Part shown: in pieces, positions 24,901 to 37,300 of the stretch
Layout of the letters: the number at the start of each line of letters is the position of its first letter
How positions within the stretch are numbered: the stretch's first letter is position 1
NCBI RefSeq assembly: GCF_016545825.1
Contig: NC_052616.1
Location: 2,976,001-3,040,000 of the forward strand
Source of the DNA: Eucalyptus grandis
Lineage: Eukaryota > Streptophyta > Magnoliopsida > Myrtales > Myrtaceae
DNA: 64,000 bases
Direction of reading: 5' to 3'
Notes under the pieces: generated by a model
Told to the model about the DNA's origin: nothing
Database searches by the model: none
Seen by the model: the letters and a program-made list of their open reading frames with translations, nothing else
Made by a program: the position numbers and the translations under genes

Positions 24901-27412
24901 TTAAAAGCATTTGGTAAGCAAAGCAAGTGAGTTTAATAAATCGTGTCGACAATGTTGTCCATCGGCCTATTACATAGTAATCACATACGTACACATTGAG
25001 ATGAAGAAAGATTCGCACAGCCCAAACTCGAAAGCGAAATATGAAACTTTTACATAAAATCATAGTAATCTATAAAAGTATAATTCCTAATCCAGCTCGA
25101 ATTTGTAAAATTATCGACAATCACATGACTCCAAATTCAAGTCTAGTGTCAAGCCAAAGCAATGTCATATAATCCAAGCGATTGGCGACTGCTATTTTCG
25201 ACTTGCGTGAGAAGGTGGAAGATCATCACCTGTGGTGTCTAAAATTTGAAAACTCCAAACAGGGGTTTGGGCTGGATAAGGATCCATTTTCCACGTTCAT
25301 GTGAACCTCGTGGAAAAAGTGCACCGCATCATCTCAAGGCTTCCCATGAAATGGAGCTATCTTTTCAAATGTCGAAGACATCTGCTTTCGCCGCAAGAGT
25401 CCACGAATCATCAGGCTCCAGATCGTAGGTATCTCGAGGTTCATAGGAGAAACGATTCCATGCATTCTAGACCGTAAAATCTGTTACGAAAAGTCAGCGA
25501 TTGAACAATAATATAAATAGAAGAAGAAAATAAATCGGACATCAGATTTACATGATTCGATCGTAAAGATCTATATCCACAGGGAGAGCAGCGACAAATT
25601 TACTATAAATCAAGCGATATAATGGAGATTTACACGCTCGAGTCACTCAAATACTCTCAGTGTTTCCCAAGCCTCAATTACACCAAAAAACGCAAGCGGT
25701 GTTTAGCCCCGAATTTCTCAAGAAATAATCTCTCAATCTCACGAAAAAATTACATGCAAATCTTACCTCAAGATTTAAATCGGCTACAAACACTAATCTT
25801 TCTTGAATATAATTCACGAATAAGAACGACAAAGAAAAATCCCTCTTAAGCACTCGACGATGAGACCGCACTTAAAGATCACTTCTTCATGATCAACCTT
25901 CTACCACCCACGGCTACAAGTTTGTATACCATAAGTGAGATCCTTACTCTTTTGCCGACTTCTCATAGGATTTTGTTTCCTATCTTGCCTGACACGTTAA
26001 TCCCAAGATGCAGATCAAAGTCAACACAAAACTTTATTATTTTGTTGTTATCTCGAACAATTTTAACCAAAACATAGCTTTGTATATTTTAAACAAAAAT
26101 CAAAGTCCAAGTCAAAGTTGGACTTTCCTACTTTAGCGGCCAAATTCTTCAACGCATATTCAAATTTTGGGAAGTTGATTTTTGGATCTTCTTTGCTCGA
26201 TTTTGAACGTCTACAACATATTCAATTCGGAATATTCGAAATTTCGCATAGGACTTAAACTCGAGACATATTTTAACAATCTGTGGACTTAGCATCCGAC
26301 CAGACCATTGCATCAGACCTTTGTAACGTTGCCAGTTTCAAGAGTTATTTCTTTAGATTTGCGATCTGATAGGTAAGAACTTTTAATGACATTTGCTACT
26401 GTTTCGTCGAAAATGGTTGTCGACGAAATACCTTTCACCAAAAGTTGGATCTTCAGTCTTTTGAATAAATCAGATTCTGTAACGACTACAACAGGTTACA
26501 ATGTGTATGGAATGAATTGCTAACACTAACGGAATTAATGGGACTAATCAGACTGAAATAATAGAGAATTGCGAATAAGAATGATAAAACGATAAATTGA
26601 ACTGTAGAAATTTGTTCAGTGTTGTTGATTGGGGATCTTTTACAATTGATTGTACTCGGCCTTATATGACCTTGTATGAAGTATAACCATCAATGTGTGG
26701 TTATCTTCTAAATCATGAACTTCAATAGCCTCCAAAATTCTCAATTCGGCACTTCCCGATCTGTAGTTGCATATTCTTGTCCGTAGGCAGTTACAGTCTT
26801 CATGGTTTCTCCCAATTTGATTTCCTATGGATGTATTTGACTATGTCGACAGCTGCTCCAGTTTCTTTTGATCGATTGTACTATAATCCCGTTACGTCAA
26901 CCAGGCAGTGGTTGATTTGCAATCAAGTTACTTCGACCATTTTCATTGATAACTCAATCTCAACACCTTCCGCTAAGTCTTGGATCATTTTTGGGTGTCA
27001 ACTCTTGGTTTGCCAAATGAACGAAGCCCACATGATTCTATCAGAGAAAGTCTCTACTAATATATCCAATGCATGCCTAGGATTAAACAAGAACAGATTA
27101 CTCTTTTTGCATCTCCTATGCTATGTAATGATACACGCTCGTGTAACAGCAGAAACGAAAGAAAATAGGTTAGATTCTGCAGCAGCGATCTTTTTCAAGG
27201 TATCATTTGCATGATCATGTTCTTCCCTTTTGCTGGGCTCTCATGCATGACAGAAAGTAAAATCATATTAGCATGGCTCAAAAAAGCACAACAACCCACC
27301 CGAGCTCTGTCGTTATTATGCAATTATAGCTTTCTAAGTTTTCATTGTTTATAAAGAGTGCTTCTTTGGTTCTCGCTTGGTCTTAGTAAATGCGTTTTCA
27401 GAGCACACTAAT

Positions 27413-27750
27413 TGTGACAGCCCAAGCGACGGTGCGCGGGGAGAAGGGACGGCGGTGCGTCCGCACCTTGGTCCCTGGACGGGCGCAGGAAAGGGGAAGG
27501 TTCCTTCTCTAGTCCCACATCGTTTAGGGGAGTCTTGGGCTAGTTTATAAAAAGGCTTGGATCCCTTTAACCCGTTTTAAAGCCGTGAGGACTTAGTGTT
27601 TAAAACGGATAATATTACATAGTGGGGTCCAAGTCATTACAAATGGTATCAGAGTCGACTTCTGACCGCGTGTGGGTCCACAGCGAGGATCCTGTGCTCC
27701 TAAGACCGCGTGTGTGGATAATATTACACAGTGAGACCCGGGTCGTTACA
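27413..27750 (+). mobile_element. Internally deleted LTR element (TRIM-like) with 5-bp TSD
   Basis: It starts TGTGACAGCCC and ends GGTCGTTACA (TG...CA), flanked by CTAAT at 27408-27412 and 27751-27755. The first LTR is about 27413-27641 with a TATA-like TTTATAAAAAG near 27545. It is followed at 27644 by TGGTATCAGAGTCGAC, close to the complement of the initiator-Met tRNA 3' end used as a primer site. After only about 70 bases, the final 35 bp of the LTR recur (27716-27750, 'ggataatattaca' relatives). So the interior and most of the second LTR are gone, yet the target duplication is intact. Confidence 0.75.
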
Positions 27751-27798
27751 CTAATTGAAGTAGGCGGATCTCTTAAGAAGTGTGATTCTTTTATTTTT

Positions 27799-27986
27799 CA
27801 GGTGTCTTGGATACCCACCCCGGATTGACCCAATGGCAAAGGGCCGACGCTTTCGATGAGCGGGAATGGACAGCTGTAGGTTTGATCCCCGCCCTGGAGA
27901 ACTAAGCAGGGGCCAGGAGGTGAGTTGTCATGCTAGTTACCCTTTGAGTAACCGGTTAAACAGGGTCGGGCATCACATGTTATTTG
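27799..27986 (+). mobile_element. tRNA-derived SINE with 11-bp target duplication
   Basis: A 188-bp segment is flanked by identical copies of CTTTTATTTTT (27788-27798 and 27987-27997). Its head has a Pol III A-box match TGGCAAAGGGCC at 27834 and a B-box match GGTTTGATCCC at 27879 (one change from GGTTCGATCCC), about 45 bases apart as in tRNA genes. The tail ends 'gttatttg'. This is the structure of a plant SINE inserted 48 bp downstream of the LTR remnant. Confidence 0.8.
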
Positions 27987-27999
27987 CTTTTATTTTTAG

Positions 28000-30239
28000 A
28001 CGGTAGGCCCTAAATTATAGATTTTCTGTACACTGATAGCTAATATGATGTCAAATAAACACTAAAATATGATCTCCCCCTGTAAACTCAAGTAAAAACA
28101 TAGACATTGGACCGACCGACCGCAAATCAGGATCATATACCTTTTTGATATTTTGTCGTGATACTTTTGGTGCAATAATTGCTACGCTAGGACAGACTTG
28201 GTCCTGTCTCCAATATACATAACTTGTGGCTATGAGGACAAGCTCAACCCCAGATTTTCACCCCAGTTTGAAATTGAGTTGGCCTTCTTTGTCAATTCGA
28301 GTCACTAGACATGTACTTGATTGCGACCATTTCTAGACTCCTCCCTGATCCTGTCCTCCATTTTCGAAAGGCCGGCCAACGTGGCAAAAACAATAGGTCA
28401 ATATGAAAATTTGGAAGTTAGAAGAAGTTTATTCCGAGACATAATGAAACTGACCTCTTATCCTATCTAAGGTTCCATAGTTTGCAATTTGAATTGTAGA
28501 TGGAGAGACCATTTGGTTTCTTCAATTGGGTGATCTTATTTATTTATTGATTTATTTTTACCGTAAACGTTTATTTTTCCTTCTTCCAACAGCCGCACAA
28601 CGTGGGGCACTTTGCCTATGATCAAAGCAAACATAGCATGAGGCAACGGAGCCCTTGGATGTTCATATCATGAGCTGTTTCACATCCTGCCACGTAATTT
28701 GAGTAAAGTAGCAGAGGGAATGCCATGATTGCCACCGGCCAAAATTCCCCGTGCAACAATTTTTTTCCTTTAAAGAAGAAACATTACATCAAGAGAATAA
28801 CTATTTTTGGAAAGCTCGATCTTTTTTTCGCTCCAAATATGAATGGAGAAGTCCCTAACATTTTGAGTTGAGGACGCCATCTTTTTCAGGTCTCACTTTA
28901 CTATCCTGTTGGAATTTAAAATTTTCGAATTGAGAAGACTAAGGCAAAATGTGAAGCCCAAGCTTATGCCTTGCATCTTTTCCTTCTTTTGTCTGTTTAA
29001 ATTTTTATTTGACGATGGAACTGGTGATTCTCTTTTCCAAAAAGGAGTAGGTATTTACCCAGCTAATTATTGTGTTAAAGGGTTGTGGATAGCTTTTAGT
29101 ACTAAGAAACCTTTCTTTTGAGAATAACCTAAGCACAAGACTCGCGAAGAGAAGAATCGATTAGATTTAATAAATGCATTTGGTTTAAATAAGATTATAC
29201 TATATGTCGTTATAATCTGATTATTTTAAATGCTCAACTTTCATTTTATTTGATGAGTTTAATTGTCCAATTACTATTGATTTATTTTATATTGATTATA
29301 AAATGAAAATTGAGAAGTTTAATAAATATACTATAAACGTAGTGACATATACTAATGTATTAGTCATACGAAATGCACTCATTAAAACTAGTCAATGATT
29401 GTCTTCACTCTTACTTGTACTTAGTGCAAAATAAAAGGATATATACAACTAATTCACACAAGGGTTTTGGTAGAATAATATTTTTTTGCTATTGTGAGAA
29501 TAACAACTTGTTATGAGTTACACATTTTTAAAGGAGTGGACTACGTTTGATTTTTCATGATTTCGCACATATTGTTTTTCTCATAATAGATTAAAGATTG
29601 TTAATCAATCATTTCTCTTCGCATAATAACTAGTTCGCCATCTACCAAATAGACTAATTTTTTGTGGAAACAAAATTGTCAACGTGAATGGAAAGAAAAC
29701 CAAAAATAGAAGGAAGAAAATGCAAGAAATAAGCTTAAATCAAGAGTGAGCTCAATATTTGACCTTAGTCTCCACGACTCAATACTTTTAGGATCTAATA
29801 GCATGCTAAAGTGGACCGCAAAAGATAATATTGTTCAAAGTGACAAGAGTATCTTCGGCCATATTTGGGTTGGAAAAAGCACAAGGATTGTTGGATTTAC
29901 AACAGATATCAATTTATTCTGGGCTTTGCTAAATGTAATTAAATATGCACGAATGTATTAATTTGAAGATAAATCACACGGTGACAAAAGAATTGGTTTT
30001 GTATTAACAATTGGATTTATATTCAACATGATGAAGAAAGCACCTATTGTCCAATTGCAGTTTCCCGAAAGGAAAAAATTTATAGAAGGAAAAAAAACTT
30101 CAACACGTGGAGATCCGAATGATAATAATTTAACAGAAAATAAACCTTTATATGATTGTTTTGTGCTCCTTAGGCTTTATCTTCATTAAATCAAATGATT
30201 TGGCTAGCTCTACTCATTTTAAGGAAAGCTTTTGGTTAT
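28000..30239. other. AT-rich intergenic stretch, no gene recognised
   Basis: Open frames of up to about 71 codons (for example 29746-29961) show no family motif and no exon-like neighbours. Apart from T-rich and A-rich runs I see no structured repeat, RNA gene or mobile element with clear ends. Confidence 0.4.
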
Positions 30240-30620
30240 TGTTTTTACGGAAAAAGCTACAAGAAAAAATAATAATAACCAATTGTGATATATTTATCAT
30301 AAACGATTTTTTATAACAAAAAAAAAAAAAAACCTTAAACTTGAACTGTGCAATACATTTGCCATAGATTTTTTTTTCTATGACACTAAAAATTCCATTT
30401 TTTTTGTGACATCAAAAACCCCCAAAAATTTTCTGCAACACTAAAATTTGGGGGTAAATGTGTCACATAAATATAAGTTTGGGATTTTTGGTATCACAAT
30501 AAAAAATTTGGAAACTGTATAAGTTTGGGTAAATGTGTCACATAAAAATAAAATTGAGGTAATGTGTCCCAATTGGCATTGTTCAAGATTTTTGGTGACT
30601 TTTGTCAGAAACGTATTACA
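30240..30620. repeat. Degenerate MULE-MITE-like block
   Basis: The left side has 'acggaaaaagctac' and 'aaaccttaaacttg'. The right side has inverted relatives 'aagtttgggtaaatgtgtcaca' (twice) and 'aagatttttggtgacttttgtc'. The phrases match the arms of the element at 10594-11253, but the copy is eroded and a target duplication is not visible. Confidence 0.45.
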
Positions 30621-31892
30621 GTCGCTTGAATGAAGTATTATCTCAGTAACAGAAGGCTCAAGCTCAACATGAAGATGAGACAAGTAAAGCTTTTTCTCTA
30701 ATCTTTTTATGGAGATTTTTTAGAATTTCTTTTTTAGTTGAAGACTTAGTGGGGGAAGCCCCACAGCATTATTCAGTAGATCTTTCATCTTTGTCCCCTC
30801 AATCAATTGTCTGAAGGAAAATGGGGGAACCAATCATTTTCAATCTCGAACGACCATCTTGTCTAAAACCCAAAATTTAAAAAAGATAACAATGGATTCT
30901 TTAAGTCCAAGTATCATTACAGATGAATAATGAGATTGCACGATTTGTTCATCATTTGGGACACGCACCTTTTAACCTGCTTTCATCATTTTTTGCCTTA
31001 CGATTAAGAGCCATAAATTGCTTAATGACCCATCTAGCACTCGGTTTGCATATCAAACATGATAGCACGTTCTCTCTCTCTCTCTCTCTCTGGTGCCATG
31101 TCACTGCATGAGCACACAGAATCATATGAGCACACAGAATCATATTGATACCAGTTCCGGCAAACTGACTGCTAAAAAACTCCAAACCCACTCACTAACG
31201 TCTATACCCAGATGGGAAATTTGAAACTTCAAGATTCTTGACGTGTAACTGTCCAACACCTATCATCTTCCAGCGCTTTTCAGCTTACTTTTGTGGGTTA
31301 GTTGAACGTAGACCAGTGAAGAAGGTTGAAATCAGAAAAGGGCAATGCAAGTGCGTTTCTCCTCCCATTTCCTGCTTAACTGCTGAGCTCACAAACATTG
31401 AAAAATCATCATATGAGACCAACTCGAACCATACGACCTAAATGAGTAATTAGTGCACCAGAGAAAACAGATGCAGAAAATGGTGGATAATATCAAAAAC
31501 CAGCTGATTATGTAGGGAGATATGCTTCCCTAGTGTCGGTTCTGAGTTTGCAGAACTTGTCAAGCAGCCATTCTTTACTTTATAGGTGCATGAAGGATGA
31601 AAGAATATTTATGGAATGATCCCTTGAGTTTTTGGACTTTTGTTATTTTAACCCCCTCAGCCCAAATGCCTTCGCTGAATTTGCATGGTCTAATTTAGTT
31701 TAGTGCTTAAGGAATAAAAAGGTCTACGACTAAAGCAGGTAATATAGGTTCCATATTTTACTGGTGTAATTCCCTTCCGATGGATTGCTGGCTTAATTCT
31801 CTAAAGAAGTATGATACTAAATATTAACAATCTACTACGTGGTATGCCAAAAGATATTGTACATGTGATCTCACTTTTTCAAGTCCCTGACT

Positions 31893-32262
31893 TTAGTTTG
31901 AAGATGGAATCGCCGGTGGAAGTAAAGGCTACATCTCTTTTTCTTGCTTGTGAAGCTGCTTAATCCCTTGGCATACACAGCGAGGTTTTAAAAGTGATTG
32001 CAAGGTCTTAATCGGTGCTATTCAACCCAAGGGCCTTTGTCCATGTAGTATTCATCATTTCATCTTAGACTCTCGCTTCCTATTTAACAACAACTTGAGA
32101 TGGACTTTAAAGTGGACTAGTAGACTTAATAATAATGTCACTCATGAACTTGCAAATTGGGCTTTTCATCGAATAGGAATTGCATCTTCATTTCTTTTTA
32201 GTAATCTCCCATCTAGAGTTAAAAATACAAATTTAGTAGTCTTTTTTGATTTATCATTCTAA
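31893..32262 (+). pseudogene. RNase H-like fragment, probably from a retroelement
   Basis: From 31993 a 90-codon reading starts SDCKVLIGAIQPKG, contains LNNNVTHELANWAFHRIG and ends at a TAA at 32260-32262. The SDC start and the 'N-x-VxHELANWA' motif match the C-terminal half of the plant RNase H-like (RVT_3) domain found in non-LTR elements and their derivatives. The preceding piece (about 31910-31975, VEVKATSLFLACEAA then a stop) is the upstream part of the same fold in another frame. So the copy has at least one stop and one frameshift, and no reverse transcriptase is present. Confidence 0.7.
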
Positions 32263-33486
32263 TGTAGGCACCGGTTCTTCTTTGAAATATTTCGATGGCT
32301 TTTCATGGAATGGAAGGTTAGGTTTAGAAAAAAGGAAAAAGGGAGTCACGAGGTTGATGAATATTTCAGGGTCGTGATATCTTTTAGGCAAAAGAATGTG
32401 GTGCCTCCGGCATCCACGGTTAAATCAAATGCCAGGTGGCCACAACAGATGGCCCAAACACATGACCCCAGCTTTGGCAGATATCCACGTTAAGAAAATT
32501 TTCATTGTCTCTTGAGAAGTTCACAGAGCAAAATCATGTGCTCAGCCCACAGATTTGGGTATGACAGTGGACGGATGATTTTGAAATCAACCCTCAGACA
32601 ATGATGGCTTCGATTTTTAGTCCAGTACTGTCCTTGATGTTTAAGTTGACGCAAAAGTCTCAGATTCAACAGTGTCAAAAGTTTGGTATGCTTTCACTTT
32701 GCTTCAAGAGGCGCGAGCATCTTTGATGAAATTGCCTAGGGCATGCACAAAATGTGCCATTCGTTAAGGGGTACCGAAGGAATTTCTGACTCTGGGATTA
32801 AATATTTAATGTAAAAAGTATGCTATAGGCTTTCACATTTCACTGATCTTGATAGTAGGATCTAGGCTTTAGCAGGCTTCTGTGTTTCCTTTGAATGATG
32901 AACGGAGAAGTCTGAGATCTTTTTCTTCTCCTTTGGAGGGAAGGAATCGAATCATAGTAGAATCGCTACTCTTATGTGGGATTCATTTCTTGGTGTTTTT
33001 AAGAAAACAATCGCAGCAAAAAAGAATATTATCTGCTGTTTGGGCCTGTGTTTTTCTTATAAATGACTGTATGGGGGGTGTTGGGTGGTGCACAAGCCAA
33101 ACCTCCACCACAGTGGAAACGAAATTTCCTGAGATAAAAAGAGTGACCAGGGGAGTATAATTTATTACAAGGAGGCTCCAAACCATATTAGTACAAAGCA
33201 TTAACCAACTCGATCAACTACCTTAACGGCACTAGTCTCGTGAAAAATTATTACTTCACCCTAAAAAAAGACTGCATAAACTTCACGTGACCTAAAACTA
33301 AGTTTAAATGTCCATATATTCATATCTTTTAAAGATTTAGATTGGTCAATATTAAATATACCAAGTGCTAAGGTGCAAAAAAATGAAAGTGAAAATCGTT
33401 TCAACAGACCCCAAGTCCAAACTTCAAAGAGGAGTATTCCATTGCTTAAAACACTGCACCTCATTCCACTCACAAGCATCTAGTTC

Positions 33487-33532
<46 letters not shown>

Positions 33533-34388
33533 TTGGGTCTGAACAAACATTTAGTTCACTTACAATTATTCCGAGGGCAATAAATGGTTAGATCTCTCGT
33601 AATTTATCTCAAGGAGAAATATTTTTCCAACTGGAATTCGCTTGCCCCCCAACAACCAAATAGTCTTAATCAAAGGCAAGAAAATCAATTGTCTCTTGCT
33701 TTCTTGGGTGCCAATTATAGAATAGCAGGAATCCAAATTTTGTTTCATTCTTGATTCCATTTCTTTACATGATCCTCTGCATTCTGACATTATTCCATTT
33801 TATCATACCAAACATACGAATAAGTGAGCCAAATGGTTGAGACCAACTGCTGTATCTTGATAATGTTTGGTGGCCTCTGCCTCTGTCGGCCATTGCAGAA
33901 AAAACAGGAGGGCCATTAGACCAACCGCAGACGAGCGGGAAATATTAGGTCAATGTGTTATGATGCCTTCATTTCCTTTGTGCTGGTACATGGGAGGGGG
34001 TCCAAAAGCAACAGTGAAAAATAAAACAGCAACATTTTTGTCTACAGTTATTACACAAACCACCATTGATGCACTGGCTGGAACACTTACACACTCAAAA
34101 GACAGGGAAGAATAAAGGTCTGTCAAGGAGTTGCATTCGTACTTTCTAGTTCTTAACAAAACTTCATGGAAAATAGTTAAATAGCATCGCTGTATCAAGA
34201 TGAAGACTCATGTTCCCAAAGCACAAGCGCTGCCAAGTCTTTGCTGTTGGAAACACTATGTATCGTGTGTGGAGTTCGATCCAAGCTGAGCACTTCAAAA
34301 AGATCATACGCAATCCCCAGGAAGTATATCCACCTTATCATCTTGAGAGCATTTGGCCAGATCCACATGATTAAGGGCAGTGCCTTCA
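32263..34388. other. Intergenic stretch and probable MSC-gene 3' end
   Basis: No protein family is recognised. A 92-codon frame at 32882-33160 lacks motifs. An (ATT)n microsatellite lies at 33488-33531. The last few hundred bases before 34389 are likely the 3' untranslated region of the minus-strand MSC-domain gene. Confidence 0.4.
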
Positions 34389-37300
34389 TTATGTATGGAC
34401 TCCCTTGCGTTCATTGATCCAATGCGGGTTTGCTTGAAAATCTGTACAAAGAATTATTCTATCCATTATCCCATTTACAAATATAGCATAACAAAGTTAG
34501 GCATTTGCCAACTTAAGGATCATAAGGCATAATTCCTATAGTAAACTAGTTACACGCCATAATGACCCACCTAAAACTTTAAATTATCTAGCCATCTGTA
34601 CGTGACAAGTGAAAGGATGACTCATGACATAGCAGCCTGACCTTAGCCATTAGGCTCAGAATAGGCGTGATGGTTCAAGCCATCTTAGCTAGATCTTTAT
34701 TCGGTTCTATTTGCAGAACAGAAAAGAGACCTATGCTAAGTAAGATGTCCTCGAGTGGGCTTCATGTCAAGTGATGATCCTTGACTTCCTATTATGCTTA
34801 CATGACACTACGGAATGCCTCAACCTCTCCAATACCATCTTTATGAGTACATACTGATCTATCAATGTTTAAGTAGGCTCTAATTGTAAACAGATGCATG
34901 TCTATACGATAAATGATTCTGACAGAGATGTGAAATCATTAGATAGAAAGAGAAGTGGAAACAATATCCACAGTCTAACGGCTCACCTCTCCTCAATTCA
35001 TGGGATGGTTGATCCAAATTCAAATGCCTTCCATGACTAGACTTAAGCGTTCCTTGTTCTCCCTTCTTCCTTGATCTTAAGGAGCTCAGAGAGCCTTCAA
35101 CTAATGAAAACAAGAGAATTGAGTCAGGAATAAATCAGAGAAAAGGGAGACTTCTTTAGATTAGCACTATCCAGATTGAAAAATCTTGTCCAAACCAACT
35201 CATAATGTCAAATTAAAATAAGATCCTTCAACATTTTGCATGTACTACAGACACTACAATGGTTATATGTGGCGTGCATAGTACAGATTGTTCATCAAGC
35301 ACTATCATCTACCCCCCATGAACTCCTCTTCCTTTTCTTATCAGTTGAGCAAATGAACTCTTGTTCTGCTGCAAACGAGATATGTATTCGTAACTGTACA
35401 CTCAGCCTAGTGATGTGGTTATACATGTCCAAAATATATATAAGCAAAAAGATAGGCGATTCTGCTTCAAAAACATCAAGTTCTGCATGTAATTGATGAA
35501 AGAATGTCGTGTAGCTATCTTAAAATAGAGTATATGTTCATCTCTTCTCCTTTCAAACCCCTTTTCCTTCTCCTCTTTGCTTTCTTGTAAATGAGACCAT
35601 AATATTATACCCAGAAAAAGCTGCAACATTTTTTTTAAATCTCAGTGCTGTCATCTCATGATTGCATAGTTATTGAACTTTTCTCCGTTATATCTGTCAT
35701 CTTAACAATGAAATAAAAGGATCAGATGAGTTTTTTCATCTAGGAAAAGTTCATTTTGTCCAAAACACACAATTCAAGTTAGTAGGCAGAATTTCTAAAA
35801 TATTCAATGGACACTTCAACTACACACAAACCATGAAACAGATGACAAACAACGCTGGTCGATAACATGTTGACATTTCTTGTGAGGCACAGAATGCAGA
35901 AACTACAGAACCTAGGAAAGTGCAGCACCAGGGATAAAAACTGTCAAAGCATTTGCAAATACAATGGCGTGGAATCTTCTATGCACTGCGTTTCTGGTAG
36001 AGAAATGAGCTAAAGCATTCTTGACAGTGCTTTCAATATTTCAAAAGAATATCTAACAACGACAAATGACCATTCTGCTGTGACCCTCTTCAGGTTCCAA
36101 CTTGTGGAATTATGTTACAACTTACATAAATTAAACATGTGCAAGTTCCAATACCTTGCCACTCCCAGACCACTTTTGATTCACCCTTAACCAGCTTTGG
36201 ATATCTATCTATGCGAGAATCTTCCTGGACCAACTCCTCAACCTGCCACACAAATGGATATTAATACAGACAGCAGCTCTTTCTCACCTTTTTAAAGATA
36301 AATGAACAAGAAGAATTACTGAAAAATGCCAGAGCACACAGGAAAATTTGTCCTTAACATGTTTATCTGTATCCAGAACTGTGAATGTACGAACCTTCTT
36401 CCACAGAACACGATCTTTCCTTTCTTTTGGTAAGAGAAGGTGATCTCGTAGCCTAGCAGCAACTACCCATGGTTCAGTTTCGCCATTACCCTTCTTTGAT
36501 GTCAAGGCATTATCCTCGAGTATGTCACAAACCTATTAGTAAGATTGCAATCAATGGTCTGACATGAAGTTGCAAGTAAAATGGAGGAACAGTATGAGAT
36601 CAATAAATAGCTTAAATAACCCATTAAGCTTGGACACCAGACCTCTGTTATAGAGTTCCATGTACAATTATTCCGTTGACATCATAGACAATTCTCGTTG
36701 CACTATGTGATCAAATATCACGTCCCATCTAAAAAAAATTTTCTTGCCAGGTAGCAGGAATATCAGCACTAGAAATATGGGCAATAATAAAGTCATCATT
36801 ATTTGACATTGACTCCATTGTTTAGGAGGTTGGAAATCATTCTATCAAATCATCTCTCTTAACTTTCATAATGGAAGAAAAAAAATATAAGCTCAAGGCC
36901 CCTAATCATCTCAAAAACAGGCAGTCGAAGTCCTCATTTAAGAGAAGTGGCTGAAAAATACCTGAAGGGGTAAAAAAATTGCAGATTAAAAGATGGGTCA
37001 CAATAACTAGTGAATGTATTCCAGGTTTAAGCAGGTTCTCCATGAGGACAACTGGACAAGAGTGCTAATATAGCAGAGACAGCTGTAATGAGTACAAAGC
37101 ATGTGCTGACTCCAATGAATCAAATTACACTTACGTCTTATCTTTACTTTTAGTTATCTCCAATGAAACAAGTACTTTTTTATAATCAGCCAGATATATC
37201 CCTTGACTACCTGATGATAAAGCTCTTCCACTCTAGTTGACAAAATCCATCTGCGACGGACTTTCCAGATTAGCATTGCAGAAGCCACGAGCTGTATACC

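Larger units (their letters stand above)
22051..27412. other. AT-rich intergenic stretch between APRR2 and the LTR remnant
   Basis: No gene is recognised. It holds an (AAT)n tract (22299-22328), a long (TTA)n tract (22990-23055), MITE-like blocks (23165-23435, 24330-24900) and a probable dispersed repeat around 25430-25900. That repeat contains 'gattcgatcgtaaagatctatatccacagggag', text resembling a phrase common in plant transposon ends. A 145-codon frame at 26777-27214 has no motif and no supporting splice structure. Confidence 0.4.

Noticed and set aside
25430..25900. Possible LTR or SINE piece with a widespread plant phrase around 25550
   Set aside because: The phrase resembles text common in plant repeats, but no ends, target duplication or coding region could be found to define an element.
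26777..27214. 145-codon open frame on plus
   Set aside because: No family motif, atypical composition for a plant gene, and no splice or neighbour support.
27834..27889. A genuine tRNA gene
   Set aside because: A-box and B-box matches exist, but no acceptor stem or anticodon arm can be formed, and the flanking 11-bp duplication shows a SINE.
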